Shown here in pieces: positions 34,176-42,534 of a stretch of DNA of 64,000 bases. Position 1 is the stretch's first letter. Every line of letters starts with the position of its first letter. The position numbers and the translations under genes were made by a program. Below the pieces are notes generated by a model that was not told the DNA's origin, ran no database searches, and worked only from the letters and a program-made list of their open reading frames with translations. Origin of the DNA: Pelagibaculum spongiae (GTDB lineage: Bacteria; Pseudomonadota; Gammaproteobacteria; Enterobacterales; Pelagibaculaceae); the NCBI RefSeq assembly GCF_003097315.1, contig NZ_QDDL01000003.1:248001-312000 (forward strand), written 5' to 3'.

Positions 34176-34607
34176 TCAAACCTCACTGGAAAAATAAGCC
34201 ATTATTTCTGCAGTAGTCATCTGTTTAGTTTTATTAGAAAAACAATAATAGTCAGGTCGTTGATCACTGAAATATTGCATACTCATTTTGGGTGCATCTA
34301 ACTGAGAAAACAAACCAATCGGCATATTATAACTACTGGTTTTATTCAACTGGTAAAACAAATGGCTGCCACATTGACTACAAAAACCCCGAGTGGCCCA
34401 GTCAGATGAAGCATAACGAGTAATACTTTCTTCCCCTGAAAACGAAACATCTTCACCACACTGCACAGCAAAAAATGGCCCACCACCCCAGCGACGACAG
34501 GTATCACAATGACAGACAGTGAACTGCGGATTCACCGCTGCAACCGTTATTTTAACCGCGCCACATAAACATTCCGCTTGGCAATTCTTATTGGTGTTAT
34601 TTGACAT
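34176..34607 (-). CDS. GFA/CENP-V domain protein
   Basis: 143 residues from the ATG at 34607, which has AAGGGT upstream. Zinc-binding cysteines of the glutathione-dependent formaldehyde-activating fold are visible: CLCGAVKI, CHCDTCRRWGGGP and GFCSQCGSHLF. Family members are small cytoplasmic zinc proteins, some carbon-sulfur lyases, but most have no known substrate. Convergent with elbB. Confidence 0.9.
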   Translation of the reverse strand: MSNNTNKNCQAECLCGAVKITVAAVNPQFTVCHCDTCRRWGGGPFFAVQCGEDVSFSGEESITRYASSDWATRGFCSQCGSHLFYQLNKTSSYNMPIGLFSQLDAPKMSMQYFSDQRPDYYCFSNKTKQMTTAEIMAYFSSEV

Positions 34608-34729
34608 GCTTGACCCTTGTTCGCACTTCGATTTCGAAATTGAAACCATTCTGTATCAGAATCGAAATAATAAAAATATGCCAGGCATAATTTTATTAAT
34701 CTAAACATAAAATTTATTTTGTCATATAC

Positions 34730-35845
34730 CTAACAACTATTACCACCACTTTGCATCCAAAACTGACGCAACAGTTTCGCATAGGCCTTAAGCTTATCAG
34801 GCCTACCTGCTGCTCGCGCCCATCGCTTACCCGAATTACTCATCTGATTTACCCATAGCTGATTATCGATATCTAATCGTTTTAAAATCCCTGGAATATC
34901 TTCTGATATCGAGGCCTTGCCAGAAATAATCACTCGTGCAGTAGCATCAACCAGCTCCAAATAATCCTTGAAAGAAAAAGGAATATTTTCTACCTGTGGA
35001 TTATTTGACTTAAAATCTTTTAATTTGGGGTAATGGTTTTGACCATCCTGAGGCTGTACCTTTCGCTTATTTTTCTTTGCTAAACCTGAGTCAGCCGAAG
35101 AATATTTTTCAATTCGCTGTTTAATTGAAGTGAAATCTGACTCTTCTGGAGTATCGGCAATTCCAGCACGAAGCGGGTTTAAATCTACATAGGCCATACA
35201 ACTGGCAACTGCCTGTTCATCTAACAGTGCTTGTGCAGTAAATCTGCCTTGCCAGAAATGGCCTGTACACTCATCTTCCCGGTTAGCCATTCTTGCTAGC
35301 GGTTCATTTAATGCTCGCATAAACCAGCTTAAATCAACCAGTCGTTGCCGATATTCTTCAACAAATGTTTCTACATATTTTATTTCTGATGGCATTAAAT
35401 TATCACCATCTAGATATCGGCGAACTATTTGAGGCCCCTTAAATACCTGACACCAGCGATACAACACCTCATCACCCGACCAAGATTTTGCCTGCTCTAG
35501 GTTAACGCACAATACCAAATGATAGTGATTACTCATGATGGCATAACTGGCAATTTCGATTGAAAAAGCTTTAGCTAGCACGGCTAATCGATCAAGAATC
35601 CATTGCCGTCGATGCTGGTAACTTTCCCCGGTCTGCGCATCAACACCACAAAGCATCGCTTTGCGACAACAGCGACTGATACAGTGAAACCAATGACAAT
35701 ACTTTGGGTTCATCCCAGCACGCCGCGGGCCGACTTTATTAATTTCTGTTTTATCAACATACCGACGACCAAAATCAAATTTTGAAATAGAAGGCGCTTC
35801 AGAAGAAGTTAACGTGGAGTTTGAAGCTGATGAAAAATCTCTCAT
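34730..35845 (-). CDS. REP-associated tyrosine transposase (RAYT, Y1 family)
   Basis: 371 residues with a strong GGAGG ribosome site. The HUH-type motif appears as SNHYHLVL near residue 107, and a segment with ECTGHFWQGRFTAQALLDEQAVASCMAYVDLNPLRAGI is typical of the Y1_Tnp RAYT proteins. RAYTs cut single-stranded hairpin repeats (REPs) and are thought to spread them; they are usually single-copy and domesticated. Three hairpin-bearing repeats lie 1.2-1.9 kb to the right. The N-terminal 45 residues are an extra polar segment. Confidence 0.88.
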   Translation of the reverse strand: MRDFSSASNSTLTSSEAPSISKFDFGRRYVDKTEINKVGPRRAGMNPKYCHWFHCISRCCRKAMLCGVDAQTGESYQHRRQWILDRLAVLAKAFSIEIASYAIMSNHYHLVLCVNLEQAKSWSGDEVLYRWCQVFKGPQIVRRYLDGDNLMPSEIKYVETFVEEYRQRLVDLSWFMRALNEPLARMANREDECTGHFWQGRFTAQALLDEQAVASCMAYVDLNPLRAGIADTPEESDFTSIKQRIEKYSSADSGLAKKNKRKVQPQDGQNHYPKLKDFKSNNPQVENIPFSFKDYLELVDATARVIISGKASISEDIPGILKRLDIDNQLWVNQMSNSGKRWARAAGRPDKLKAYAKLLRQFWMQSGGNSC

Positions 35846-36085
35846 AACACAGCCTCCGCAAAGCTATTAACGATATAATTCATAGTACAACGAATAGTAT
35901 TATTACCTAAACATATGAACGATTGTTTGACCATACCGAAAATACAAGCTGCTGAGAAATCAAAAGATCTGATCTTTATTCAAAGTGATTAACTGAATTA
36001 TGCCTGACATATTTTTTGAAGAAAATTGCCATGAAATATTACCTCGATTAGGCTAAGTCCATCCCTCATTCGATTGAAACCCGCC

Positions 36086-37009
36086 ATGACACATTTTTAT
36101 CCTATCGGCCAGCCTAACCAGCCCTGGCAAGCATCAGAAAAACAAGCTTGGTTCAAGCAAGCCCAGCTAAAACGTGAATTTAAGACTGAGGTAATCTACA
36201 AGCTTCATGCCTTAAGCAGTAATTTTCAGGTAAGCCAGTATGGTTCATTACCGGTCAATCCAATGCGATATCCGCTATACGCACTTACCTCAAAAAACTG
36301 GCAAACAACAAAACACACCGTTCTGATCACTGGCGGCGTACATGGTTATGAAACCAGTGGCGTGCAGGGCGCTTTGTTATTTGCCAAACAATTCGCCGAC
36401 CAATATATTCATCAGTTTAATTTGATCATTCTTCCCTGCATCAGCCCTTGGGGCTACGAAACCATTAATCGATGGAACGCTAATGCAATTGACCCGAATC
36501 GATCATTTTATGTCGACAGCCCTTGCGAAGAAGCGGCACAGGCAATGGCATTCGTTGCCAGTTTGGATACAGAGATCTTGGCGCATATCGATTTACATGA
36601 AACCACCGATTCAGATGAGGACGAATTCAGGCCAGCACTAGCCGCAAGAGATGGCATCACCTACCAACCCGGCAGCATACCTGATGGCTTTTATTTAGTT
36701 GGTGATTCTGAAAATCCGCAGCCAGAATTTCAGAAAGCCATTCTTCAATCGGTGCAAAATATTACTTATATTGCACCTACCGATAGCAATGGTCAGATAA
36801 TCGGCTCAGCAGCTGTGCAACCTGGCGTTATTAACTACTCAAATCGAACATTAGGTTTATGCGCAGGTTTTAGTGAAAATCGCTATTGCAGCACGACTGA
36901 AGTCTATCCAGACAGCCCCAATGTAACTGAAGAACAATGCAACTTGGCACAAGTAGCCGCCGTTACCGGCGCACTGGATTATTTATTGAATCGAAAAGAA
37001 AGCGAATAA
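36086..37009 (+). CDS. M14-family zinc carboxypeptidase-like protein
   Basis: About 307 residues from the ATG at 36086. The zinc site HGYETSGVQGA (HxxE) lies near residue 90 and the second histidine in HIDLHETTD near residue 173. These fit the M14/AstE-type carboxypeptidase or amidohydrolase fold, acting on a peptide or acyl-amino acid substrate. No signal peptide is seen, so it is probably cytoplasmic. Its 3' third is duplicated at 37258-37599, and both copies are followed by the same roughly 80-bp repeat. Confidence 0.85.
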   Translation: MTHFYPIGQPNQPWQASEKQAWFKQAQLKREFKTEVIYKLHALSSNFQVSQYGSLPVNPMRYPLYALTSKNWQTTKHTVLITGGVHGYETSGVQGALLFAKQFADQYIHQFNLIILPCISPWGYETINRWNANAIDPNRSFYVDSPCEEAAQAMAFVASLDTEILAHIDLHETTDSDEDEFRPALAARDGITYQPGSIPDGFYLVGDSENPQPEFQKAILQSVQNITYIAPTDSNGQIIGSAAVQPGVINYSNRTLGLCAGFSENRYCSTTEVYPDSPNVTEEQCNLAQVAAVTGALDYLLNRKESE

Positions 37010-37038
37010 CATTGCAGAGCATCCAACTCAAACATCAG

Positions 37039-37120
37039 TAGATTGGTAGGTTTTTACCAGCCTACTAGGGATTAATTATATTTGGGCAAGGATTGGCAAG
37101 ATTATGGCTGGCATGTTTTT
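37039..37120. repeat. Hairpin-bearing repeat, copy 1
   Basis: It starts TAGATTGGTAGG-TTTTTACCAG-CCTACTAGGG and continues ATTAATTATATTTGG to TTATGGCTGGCA. It follows the M14 gene. Copies 2 and 3 are nearly identical. Confidence 0.85.
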
Positions 37121-37169
37121 TCTTGAATCAAGAATAAGGCAAATAATGTTAGCCGCGCATCTAATCCAG

Positions 37170-37250
37170 CAGTCTGGTAGCTTTTTACCAGTCTACTAGG
37201 GATTAATTATATTTGGATAAGGATTGAAAAGATTATGGCTGGCATATTTC
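37170..37250. repeat. Hairpin-bearing repeat, copy 2
   Basis: AGTCTGGTAGC-TTTTTACCAGTCTACTAGGG then the same AT-rich body to TTATGGCTGGCA. It directly precedes the partial gene copy at 37258. The CTGGTA/TACCAG pairing is kept. Confidence 0.85.
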
Positions 37251-37257
37251 TTACTAA

Positions 37258-37599
37258 CCCGACAGCATACCTGATGGATTTTATTTAGTTGGTGATACTG
37301 AAAACCTGCAGTCGGAATTTAAAAAAGCGATTATTCAATCGGTGAAAAAAATCACCCATATTGCGCCAGCAGAAGCTGATAGCCAACTATTAAGCAAACC
37401 AATTGCACAGGAAGGTGTAATTAACTACCCGGCTCGCGAACTGGGTCTATGCGCAGGATTTAGCAATAACCAATATTGCACCACCACTGAAGTTTATCCC
37501 GACAGCAGCCACGTGACAGAAGAACAATGTAACTTGGCACAAGTCGCCGCCATAACTGGTGGGCTGGATTATTTATTGGGTCGAGAAGAAAGCGAATAA
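37258..37599 (+). pseudogene. Partial duplicate of the M14 gene (3' third only)
   Basis: From 37251 the DNA closely matches 36660 onward (TAACCCGACAGCATACCTG against CCAACCCGGCAGCATACCTG), and the two stay collinear to the repeat after each copy, about 461 bases in all. The frame is open to a TAA at 37597-37599 and reads DGFYLVGDTENLQ... to GLDYLLGREESE. It lacks the zinc-binding N-terminal two thirds and a proper start, so it cannot be an enzyme. Confidence 0.85.
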
Positions 37600-37913
37600 T
37601 ATTGGTAGCCCACTCAAGCCAACAATCAATAGACTGATAGCTTTTTACCAGTCTACTAGGGATTAATTATATTTGGATAAGGATTAAAAAAATTATGGCT
37701 GGCACGTTTTACTTTCCCGCTCATGGGATGGTGTGAAAGCGTATTGCAGAATCCGGAGCTATATATCGACCTGCCAAAAACATGGGGTCGGTGTTGGGGA
37801 GGCTTTGTCGTTATTATTCGCGGGTAAATGGCCGGACTTTATTCAGGAGAAATTGGATCGATTGGTGTGACATGCTGAATGGTTACGAAGGTTTTTCTGT
37901 AGGGTTTTTCTTA
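37600..37913. other. Intergenic region with repeat copy 3 and unassigned remnant-like DNA
   Basis: Repeat copy 3 lies at 37629-37710. The following 200 bases (e.g. ACATGGGGTCGGTGTTGG near 37779) have short open stretches and richer composition but no start or recognisable product. Confidence 0.4.
37629..37710. repeat. Hairpin-bearing repeat, copy 3
   Basis: TAGACTGATAGC-TTTTTACCAGTCTACTAGGG and the same body to TTATGGCTGGCA. It follows the partial M14 copy exactly as copy 1 follows the intact gene. Confidence 0.85.
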
Positions 37914-38726
37914 TTAAACCCTTCCAACATCTACAAAAAGATCAAAACCGGATGGTGAGCGAACAATTTTTTTAAAAACAATGTTTCGACCAGATAATTT
38001 TTCTTTCAAATCATTAATGTTCTTATCTTCAGAGTTAAAACCAAAAATAATGCAGTCTACAGCATCAACGTCATGCCTTAAAACCCTATATAAATCATCA
38101 TCTCCGTCAGCAACATCAGAATGAACAAGACGAAACTCTTCTTCGTATTGCCAATCTTTAGCCTTTTTAAACAAAACCTCTGTCGGTAGATTCCTTTGGT
38201 TTGGTTCAACCAGCTGCTCAATCAAAGAGATAGGTTGGCCGTCGTAATTTACAGAATCGGCCTTATATATGCATTCACTATTGATTAATTGTTCTTTTTT
38301 ATACCTTACACAAAAACCAGAATGCGCACTGGCATAATGTGACCACATTAGAGTGTTCTTACCTGTTTGAGATAAACAATGCACAAATGAGCGAGACATA
38401 TGATCAAAAACGGCATCAGCTAGCCAGCCTAGCTCATGATCTTGGTAGCGCCCTTCAAGCAATAACTTTTCAGTGTCTTCGAGATACTGTTCACTAATTT
38501 GTTCCATCTGCATTCGCGTTAGATGCCCCGAATCAACAAACCTCTGAGCCAACGTTTGTTTTTTCATGAACTTCATCATGCCTACTTTATCAATAAATGT
38601 AACCGGCACATTCAAAGAGCAATCAAATGGATCATTAAATGTAACACCTCTAGAAAACCAAAGCTGGTTATTCACCAAAGCCTTAATATGGTTAGCCTCA
38701 AAGCTACGATACTTATAAAGGTGCAT
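37914..38726 (-). CDS. DUF2971 domain-containing protein
   Basis: 270 residues. The N-terminus LYKYRSFEANHIKALVNNQLWFSRG, followed by FNDPFDC and later MWSHYASAHSGFCVRY, is the DUF2971 signature. Proteins of this family are common in accessory and defence-like regions of bacterial genomes, but the activity is unknown. It stands alone, next to repeat-rich DNA and on the border of the phosphate regulon, so it is probably an accessory gene. Confidence 0.88.
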   Translation of the reverse strand: MHLYKYRSFEANHIKALVNNQLWFSRGVTFNDPFDCSLNVPVTFIDKVGMMKFMKKQTLAQRFVDSGHLTRMQMEQISEQYLEDTEKLLLEGRYQDHELGWLADAVFDHMSRSFVHCLSQTGKNTLMWSHYASAHSGFCVRYKKEQLINSECIYKADSVNYDGQPISLIEQLVEPNQRNLPTEVLFKKAKDWQYEEEFRLVHSDVADGDDDLYRVLRHDVDAVDCIIFGFNSEDKNINDLKEKLSGRNIVFKKIVRSPSGFDLFVDVGRV

Positions 38727-39103
38727 TTTTGGTGCCTGTCACTAATGAAATAGGATTCAATCAACACTTAACATTCTACATTTTTTATTTGTTTTTGCTT
38801 AAAAATTTCCAGCTTGGAAAATAGTCGATACAAAGAGCTGAAACATTTTCTATCCGGGTTGTCTTCTCACTCACCTTTTGAGCCTTTCTATTCTATCCCC
38901 ACAGCCCTATCGAGGTTGACGCGGGGGCTAGCAATTAATTGCCGCGTCTAGACAACACCCCACCCTCCACAAAAAAAACGAGAACCAGCCCCACGCTAGT
39001 TCTCGTTCCTGTTGCCTTATAAAGCGTTTCATATAAATGCCTTACAAAGTTTCTGCGGCGATATCGCTGCTTTAATCGCCATCACCAACCGCCACTACCA
39101 CCA
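38727..39103. other. Intergenic region between the DUF2971 gene and phoU
   Basis: Contains the phoU terminator at 38971-39008. No further gene or repeat was recognised. Confidence 0.5.
38971..39008 (-). terminator. Terminator of the pstCAB-phoU operon
   Basis: Read on the minus strand: GGAACGAGAACTAG, loop, CTGGTTCTCGTTTTTTTT. A long stem followed by eight T. Confidence 0.88.
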
Positions 39104-39820
39104 TCACCGCTTCTGCTGCACCAAGCTTTCCATTGCTTCAATGCTGGTGTGGCGTACATCTTTACCTTTGACGTAGTAAATAATGTATTCACAAATATTG
39201 CAGCAGCGATCACCGATACGTTCTAAAGCCCGCGCTGACCACATAATGTCGAGAATGCCGGGAATTGAGCGGACATCTTCCATCATGTAAGTCATTAGCT
39301 GGCGCATCACGCTTTCATATTCACGGTCAACGCCTTCATCCATTTTGGCGATGCGTACGGCGGCATCAGCATCCATTCTGGCTAGGGCGTCGAGCACTTC
39401 ATGCAGCATATCTTGCACATAGCGGCCGATATGTTTCAGGCTGGCTAGTTGTGATTTTTGCGCACCGGTTTGGTTAATATGCAAGCACATACGACCAATT
39501 CGTTCTGCTTCATCGCCGATACGCTCAAGGTCGGTAATGGTTTTAATTACCACCATAATTAACCGCAAATCCGATGCAGTCGGCTGGCGCTTAGCTATAA
39601 CTTGGGTGCACTCTTCGTCTAACGACACTTCTAGCGCATTAATTTTATGGTCGCTCATCACTACATGCTGAGCAATGGCAATATCTTGTTTAATGAGTGC
39701 AGTAGTTGCGTCTTCTAGTTGCTTTTCAACCAAGCCACCCATTACCATCACTCGATTACGAATACTTTCGAGTTCCTCATTGAACTGGCCGGAAATATGC
39801 TGTCCGCTGACTCTTTCCAT
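39104..39820 (-). CDS. phoU: Phosphate signalling protein PhoU
   Basis: 238 residues from the ATG at 39820, which has GGAG 10 bases upstream and gives the normal PhoU length; a longer reading exists but is unlikely. Two PhoU repeats of three-helix bundles are visible, each with the ERIGDxAxRI-type metal-binding signature (LERIGDEAERIGRM and LERIGDRCCNICEY). PhoU links the PstSCAB transporter to PhoR and represses the Pho regulon when phosphate is plentiful. Last gene of pstC-pstA-pstB-phoU. Confidence 0.95.
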   Translation of the reverse strand: MERVSGQHISGQFNEELESIRNRVMVMGGLVEKQLEDATTALIKQDIAIAQHVVMSDHKINALEVSLDEECTQVIAKRQPTASDLRLIMVVIKTITDLERIGDEAERIGRMCLHINQTGAQKSQLASLKHIGRYVQDMLHEVLDALARMDADAAVRIAKMDEGVDREYESVMRQLMTYMMEDVRSIPGILDIMWSARALERIGDRCCNICEYIIYYVKGKDVRHTSIEAMESLVQQKR

Positions 39821-39964
39821 TATTTCTTTCTCCAGCAGTTGCTTATATTTAATAAACAACTGCAAAAATTTGTCGCTATTACCATCAAAATAACTTGATC
39901 GTGTTAAAGGCATTGTTGTGATTGGCTTTCCGCTCAACACAACCTATGTTAAAGCCTTAGCGAA

Positions 39965-40828
39965 TTATCCATAACGACCGGTAATATAATCTTCTGTGGC
40001 TTTTTTACTTGGCGCAGTAAACAGGGTATTAGTGTCGTCAAATTCAACAATATCACCCAGATACATAAATGCGGTGTAATCAGACACTCGCGCTGCTTGT
40101 TGCATATTGTGCGTCACAATGACGATGGTGAAATCTTTTTTCAACTCATTGATTAACTCTTCAATTTTTAAAGTTGAAATGGGGTCAAGTGCCGATGCGG
40201 GTTCATCAAGCAATAATACTTCTGGCTTGATGGCAATGGCTCGGGCAATCACCAAACGTTGCTGCTGACCACCGGATAAACCCAGTGCACTTTCATGCAA
40301 ACGATCTTTTACTTCATCCCACAAGGCAGCGCCTTTTAATGAAATTTCTACTGTTTCATCTAGCACGCGACGGTCGTTAATCCCTTGAATACGTAAGCCA
40401 TAGGCGACGTTTTCATAAATCGACTTAGGGAACGGATTAGGCCGTTGAAATACCATACCGACATTACGGCGCAGCTCAGAAATATCGATGCCTTTGCCGT
40501 AGATATTCTCACCCTTGAGTAAAATCTCACCTTCGATATTGACACCATCAACCAAATCATTCATCCGGTTAAAACAACGTAATAAGGTCGATTTACCACA
40601 ACCTGACGGGCCGATAAATGCAGTTACTCGGTTTTTCGGTACTTGCAGGTTAATGTTCTTTAACGCCTGCTTATCGCCGTAGTACAAATTAAGGTCTTTC
40701 ACCTCAACGGCTATCTTTTCTTGTTGCAGTGTCAATTTATCTGACTGCCGATCCAGCATCGTCATATCCATACCGTGAGTAGGCACCTGGCGAGCGGTTT
40801 GTAATTTTTGTTCGTTCAACATAGTCAT
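39965..40828 (-). CDS. pstB: Phosphate ABC transporter ATP-binding protein
   Basis: 287 residues from the ATG at 40828, which has GAGGT 6 bases upstream. Walker A ([15 protein letters not shown]), signature ([14 protein letters not shown]) and Walker B ([12 protein letters not shown]) are intact. The protein has about 30 extra N-terminal residues compared with E. coli PstB (257). It energises phosphate import through PstCA. Encoded between pstA and phoU. Confidence 0.96.
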   Translation of the reverse strand: MTMLNEQKLQTARQVPTHGMDMTMLDRQSDKLTLQQEKIAVEVKDLNLYYGDKQALKNINLQVPKNRVTAFIGPSGCGKSTLLRCFNRMNDLVDGVNIEGEILLKGENIYGKGIDISELRRNVGMVFQRPNPFPKSIYENVAYGLRIQGINDRRVLDETVEISLKGAALWDEVKDRLHESALGLSGGQQQRLVIARAIAIKPEVLLLDEPASALDPISTLKIEELINELKKDFTIVIVTHNMQQAARVSDYTAFMYLGDIVEFDDTNTLFTAPSKKATEDYITGRYG

Positions 40829-40866
40829 TGAATACCTCAACGATTACCAGTTTGATTACTGGTTCT

Positions 40867-42519
40867 CTAGCTTTCCAGGGCACGATATTTTTCGCGCAGG
40901 TTATTTCGAATTCTGATCGCTGCCAAGTTCAAAAAGATAATCACCAATACCAGCAATAATGCGGTGGCAAATACCAATGGACGGGCTGCTTCAACATTTG
41001 GACTTTGGAAACCTACATCGTAGATATGAAAGCCAAGGTGCATAAATTTACGATCCAGATGCAAGAAGGGTGAATTACCATCCAGCGGCAATGAAGGCGC
41101 TAGCTTAACCACACCCACTAGCATCAGCGGTGCCACTTCACCTGCAGCTCGGGCAACCGCCAGAATCAAACCGGTAATCATGGCTGGAGAAGCCATCGGC
41201 AATACCACGCGCCACAAGGTTTCTGCTTTAGTCGCACCGAGTGCCATTGAGCCTTCACGTATCGCACGAGGAATTCGGTTTAAACCTTCTTCAGTTGCCA
41301 CAATAACCACTGGAACGGTTAATAACGCCAAAGTAATTGCTGACCAGATAATGCCCGGCGTACCAAAAGTCGGTGAAGGCAAAGCTTCTGCATAAAATAA
41401 CTGGTCCAATTGTCCGCCCAGCATATAAACAAAGAAACCCAAACCGAACACGCCATAAACAATCGATGGCACACCAGCTAGATTGATTACTGCAATTCGA
41501 ATCATGCGGGTTAATAAACCTTGATGGGCATATTCTTTGAGATAAATTGCCGCGATAACACCAAATGGCGTCACAATAACCGCCATTAGCATTACCATTA
41601 ATACGGTTCCGAAAATTGCCGGAAATACACCACCTTCAGTGTTGGCTTCCCGGGGGTCATCGAATACAAACTCATTTAATCGGTCGAAATAAATGCCAAT
41701 TTTTTCTGAAGCATTCATTGCATTGGGCTGATAGACTCGCACCAATTTGGCAAAAGAAATATCAACGTGTAAGCCACTCATGGTACGACCGACTAAAACA
41801 TCACTATTGATTTTGCCATAAAGTGCAATTAACCGATCTTCTAGTTCTTTATAATCGGCCTGCAATATTTTACGTTTTGCGGCGAAATCGGTTATTTTTT
41901 GTTCAGTTAATTCGTTATCCAATTCTAAAGAACGCTGGTTAAGGCGTAATTTTTCCAATTGGTAGTTAATTTTACCAATTTCACCCACTTCAATTTCACG
42001 AATTTTCGCATGCAATACATCGGCACGTGCTAGGCGAGCATTCATGGTTTCGATCAGATTATCACCGCTGGCAATCACTTCGCCATTTGACTTTACCGCC
42101 ACCGGATAACCGTAAAAATTACCCCATTCACGTCGCTCGGCAACCATTAAATCTTTTGGCATTGAGCGTTCGGTGATCAAATCATCCACTAACCAGCGGA
42201 AATCTAGCCCAAGAATATCTCGGTTACCGGTACGAATCAGGTAGCGCGTTGTGACTTCGTCATCTGACTTTAAATCAATGCCAATATCTTTTAAGCGCTG
42301 AACTGGCACCAGTTCTTGATCATAAATCTGACCAATCACTGTTTTTTGCGAACCCGCTGCATCTTTATATTCAAACTGATAAATATCGGATGGCCAGAAA
42401 TGCTCTAGCCCGCGCCAGGTAATTAGCGATAACAGCCCTACCACCATGATTAAACACAGGCTGACTGCGCCAGCTGTTAACCAGATCCATGGAGAACCGG
42501 AGTCAAACCACTTTTTCAT
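40867..42519 (-). CDS. pstA: Phosphate ABC transporter permease PstA, long form
   Basis: 550 residues from the ATG at 42519, with a GGGGGA site before it. E. coli PstA is about 296 residues; the extra length is an N-terminal region with one membrane helix and a large periplasmic part containing a predicted coiled coil (residues about 185-245, EIGKINYQLEKLRLNQRSLEL). The C-terminal permease core has the EAA-type loop (IREGSMALGATKAETLWRVVLP). Long PstA and PstC forms are known from Vibrio and Pseudomonas relatives. Confidence 0.94.
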   Translation of the reverse strand: MKKWFDSGSPWIWLTAGAVSLCLIMVVGLLSLITWRGLEHFWPSDIYQFEYKDAAGSQKTVIGQIYDQELVPVQRLKDIGIDLKSDDEVTTRYLIRTGNRDILGLDFRWLVDDLITERSMPKDLMVAERREWGNFYGYPVAVKSNGEVIASGDNLIETMNARLARADVLHAKIREIEVGEIGKINYQLEKLRLNQRSLELDNELTEQKITDFAAKRKILQADYKELEDRLIALYGKINSDVLVGRTMSGLHVDISFAKLVRVYQPNAMNASEKIGIYFDRLNEFVFDDPREANTEGGVFPAIFGTVLMVMLMAVIVTPFGVIAAIYLKEYAHQGLLTRMIRIAVINLAGVPSIVYGVFGLGFFVYMLGGQLDQLFYAEALPSPTFGTPGIIWSAITLALLTVPVVIVATEEGLNRIPRAIREGSMALGATKAETLWRVVLPMASPAMITGLILAVARAAGEVAPLMLVGVVKLAPSLPLDGNSPFLHLDRKFMHLGFHIYDVGFQSPNVEAARPLVFATALLLVLVIIFLNLAAIRIRNNLREKYRALES

Positions 42520-42534
42520 TGTTCGATCCCCCAA

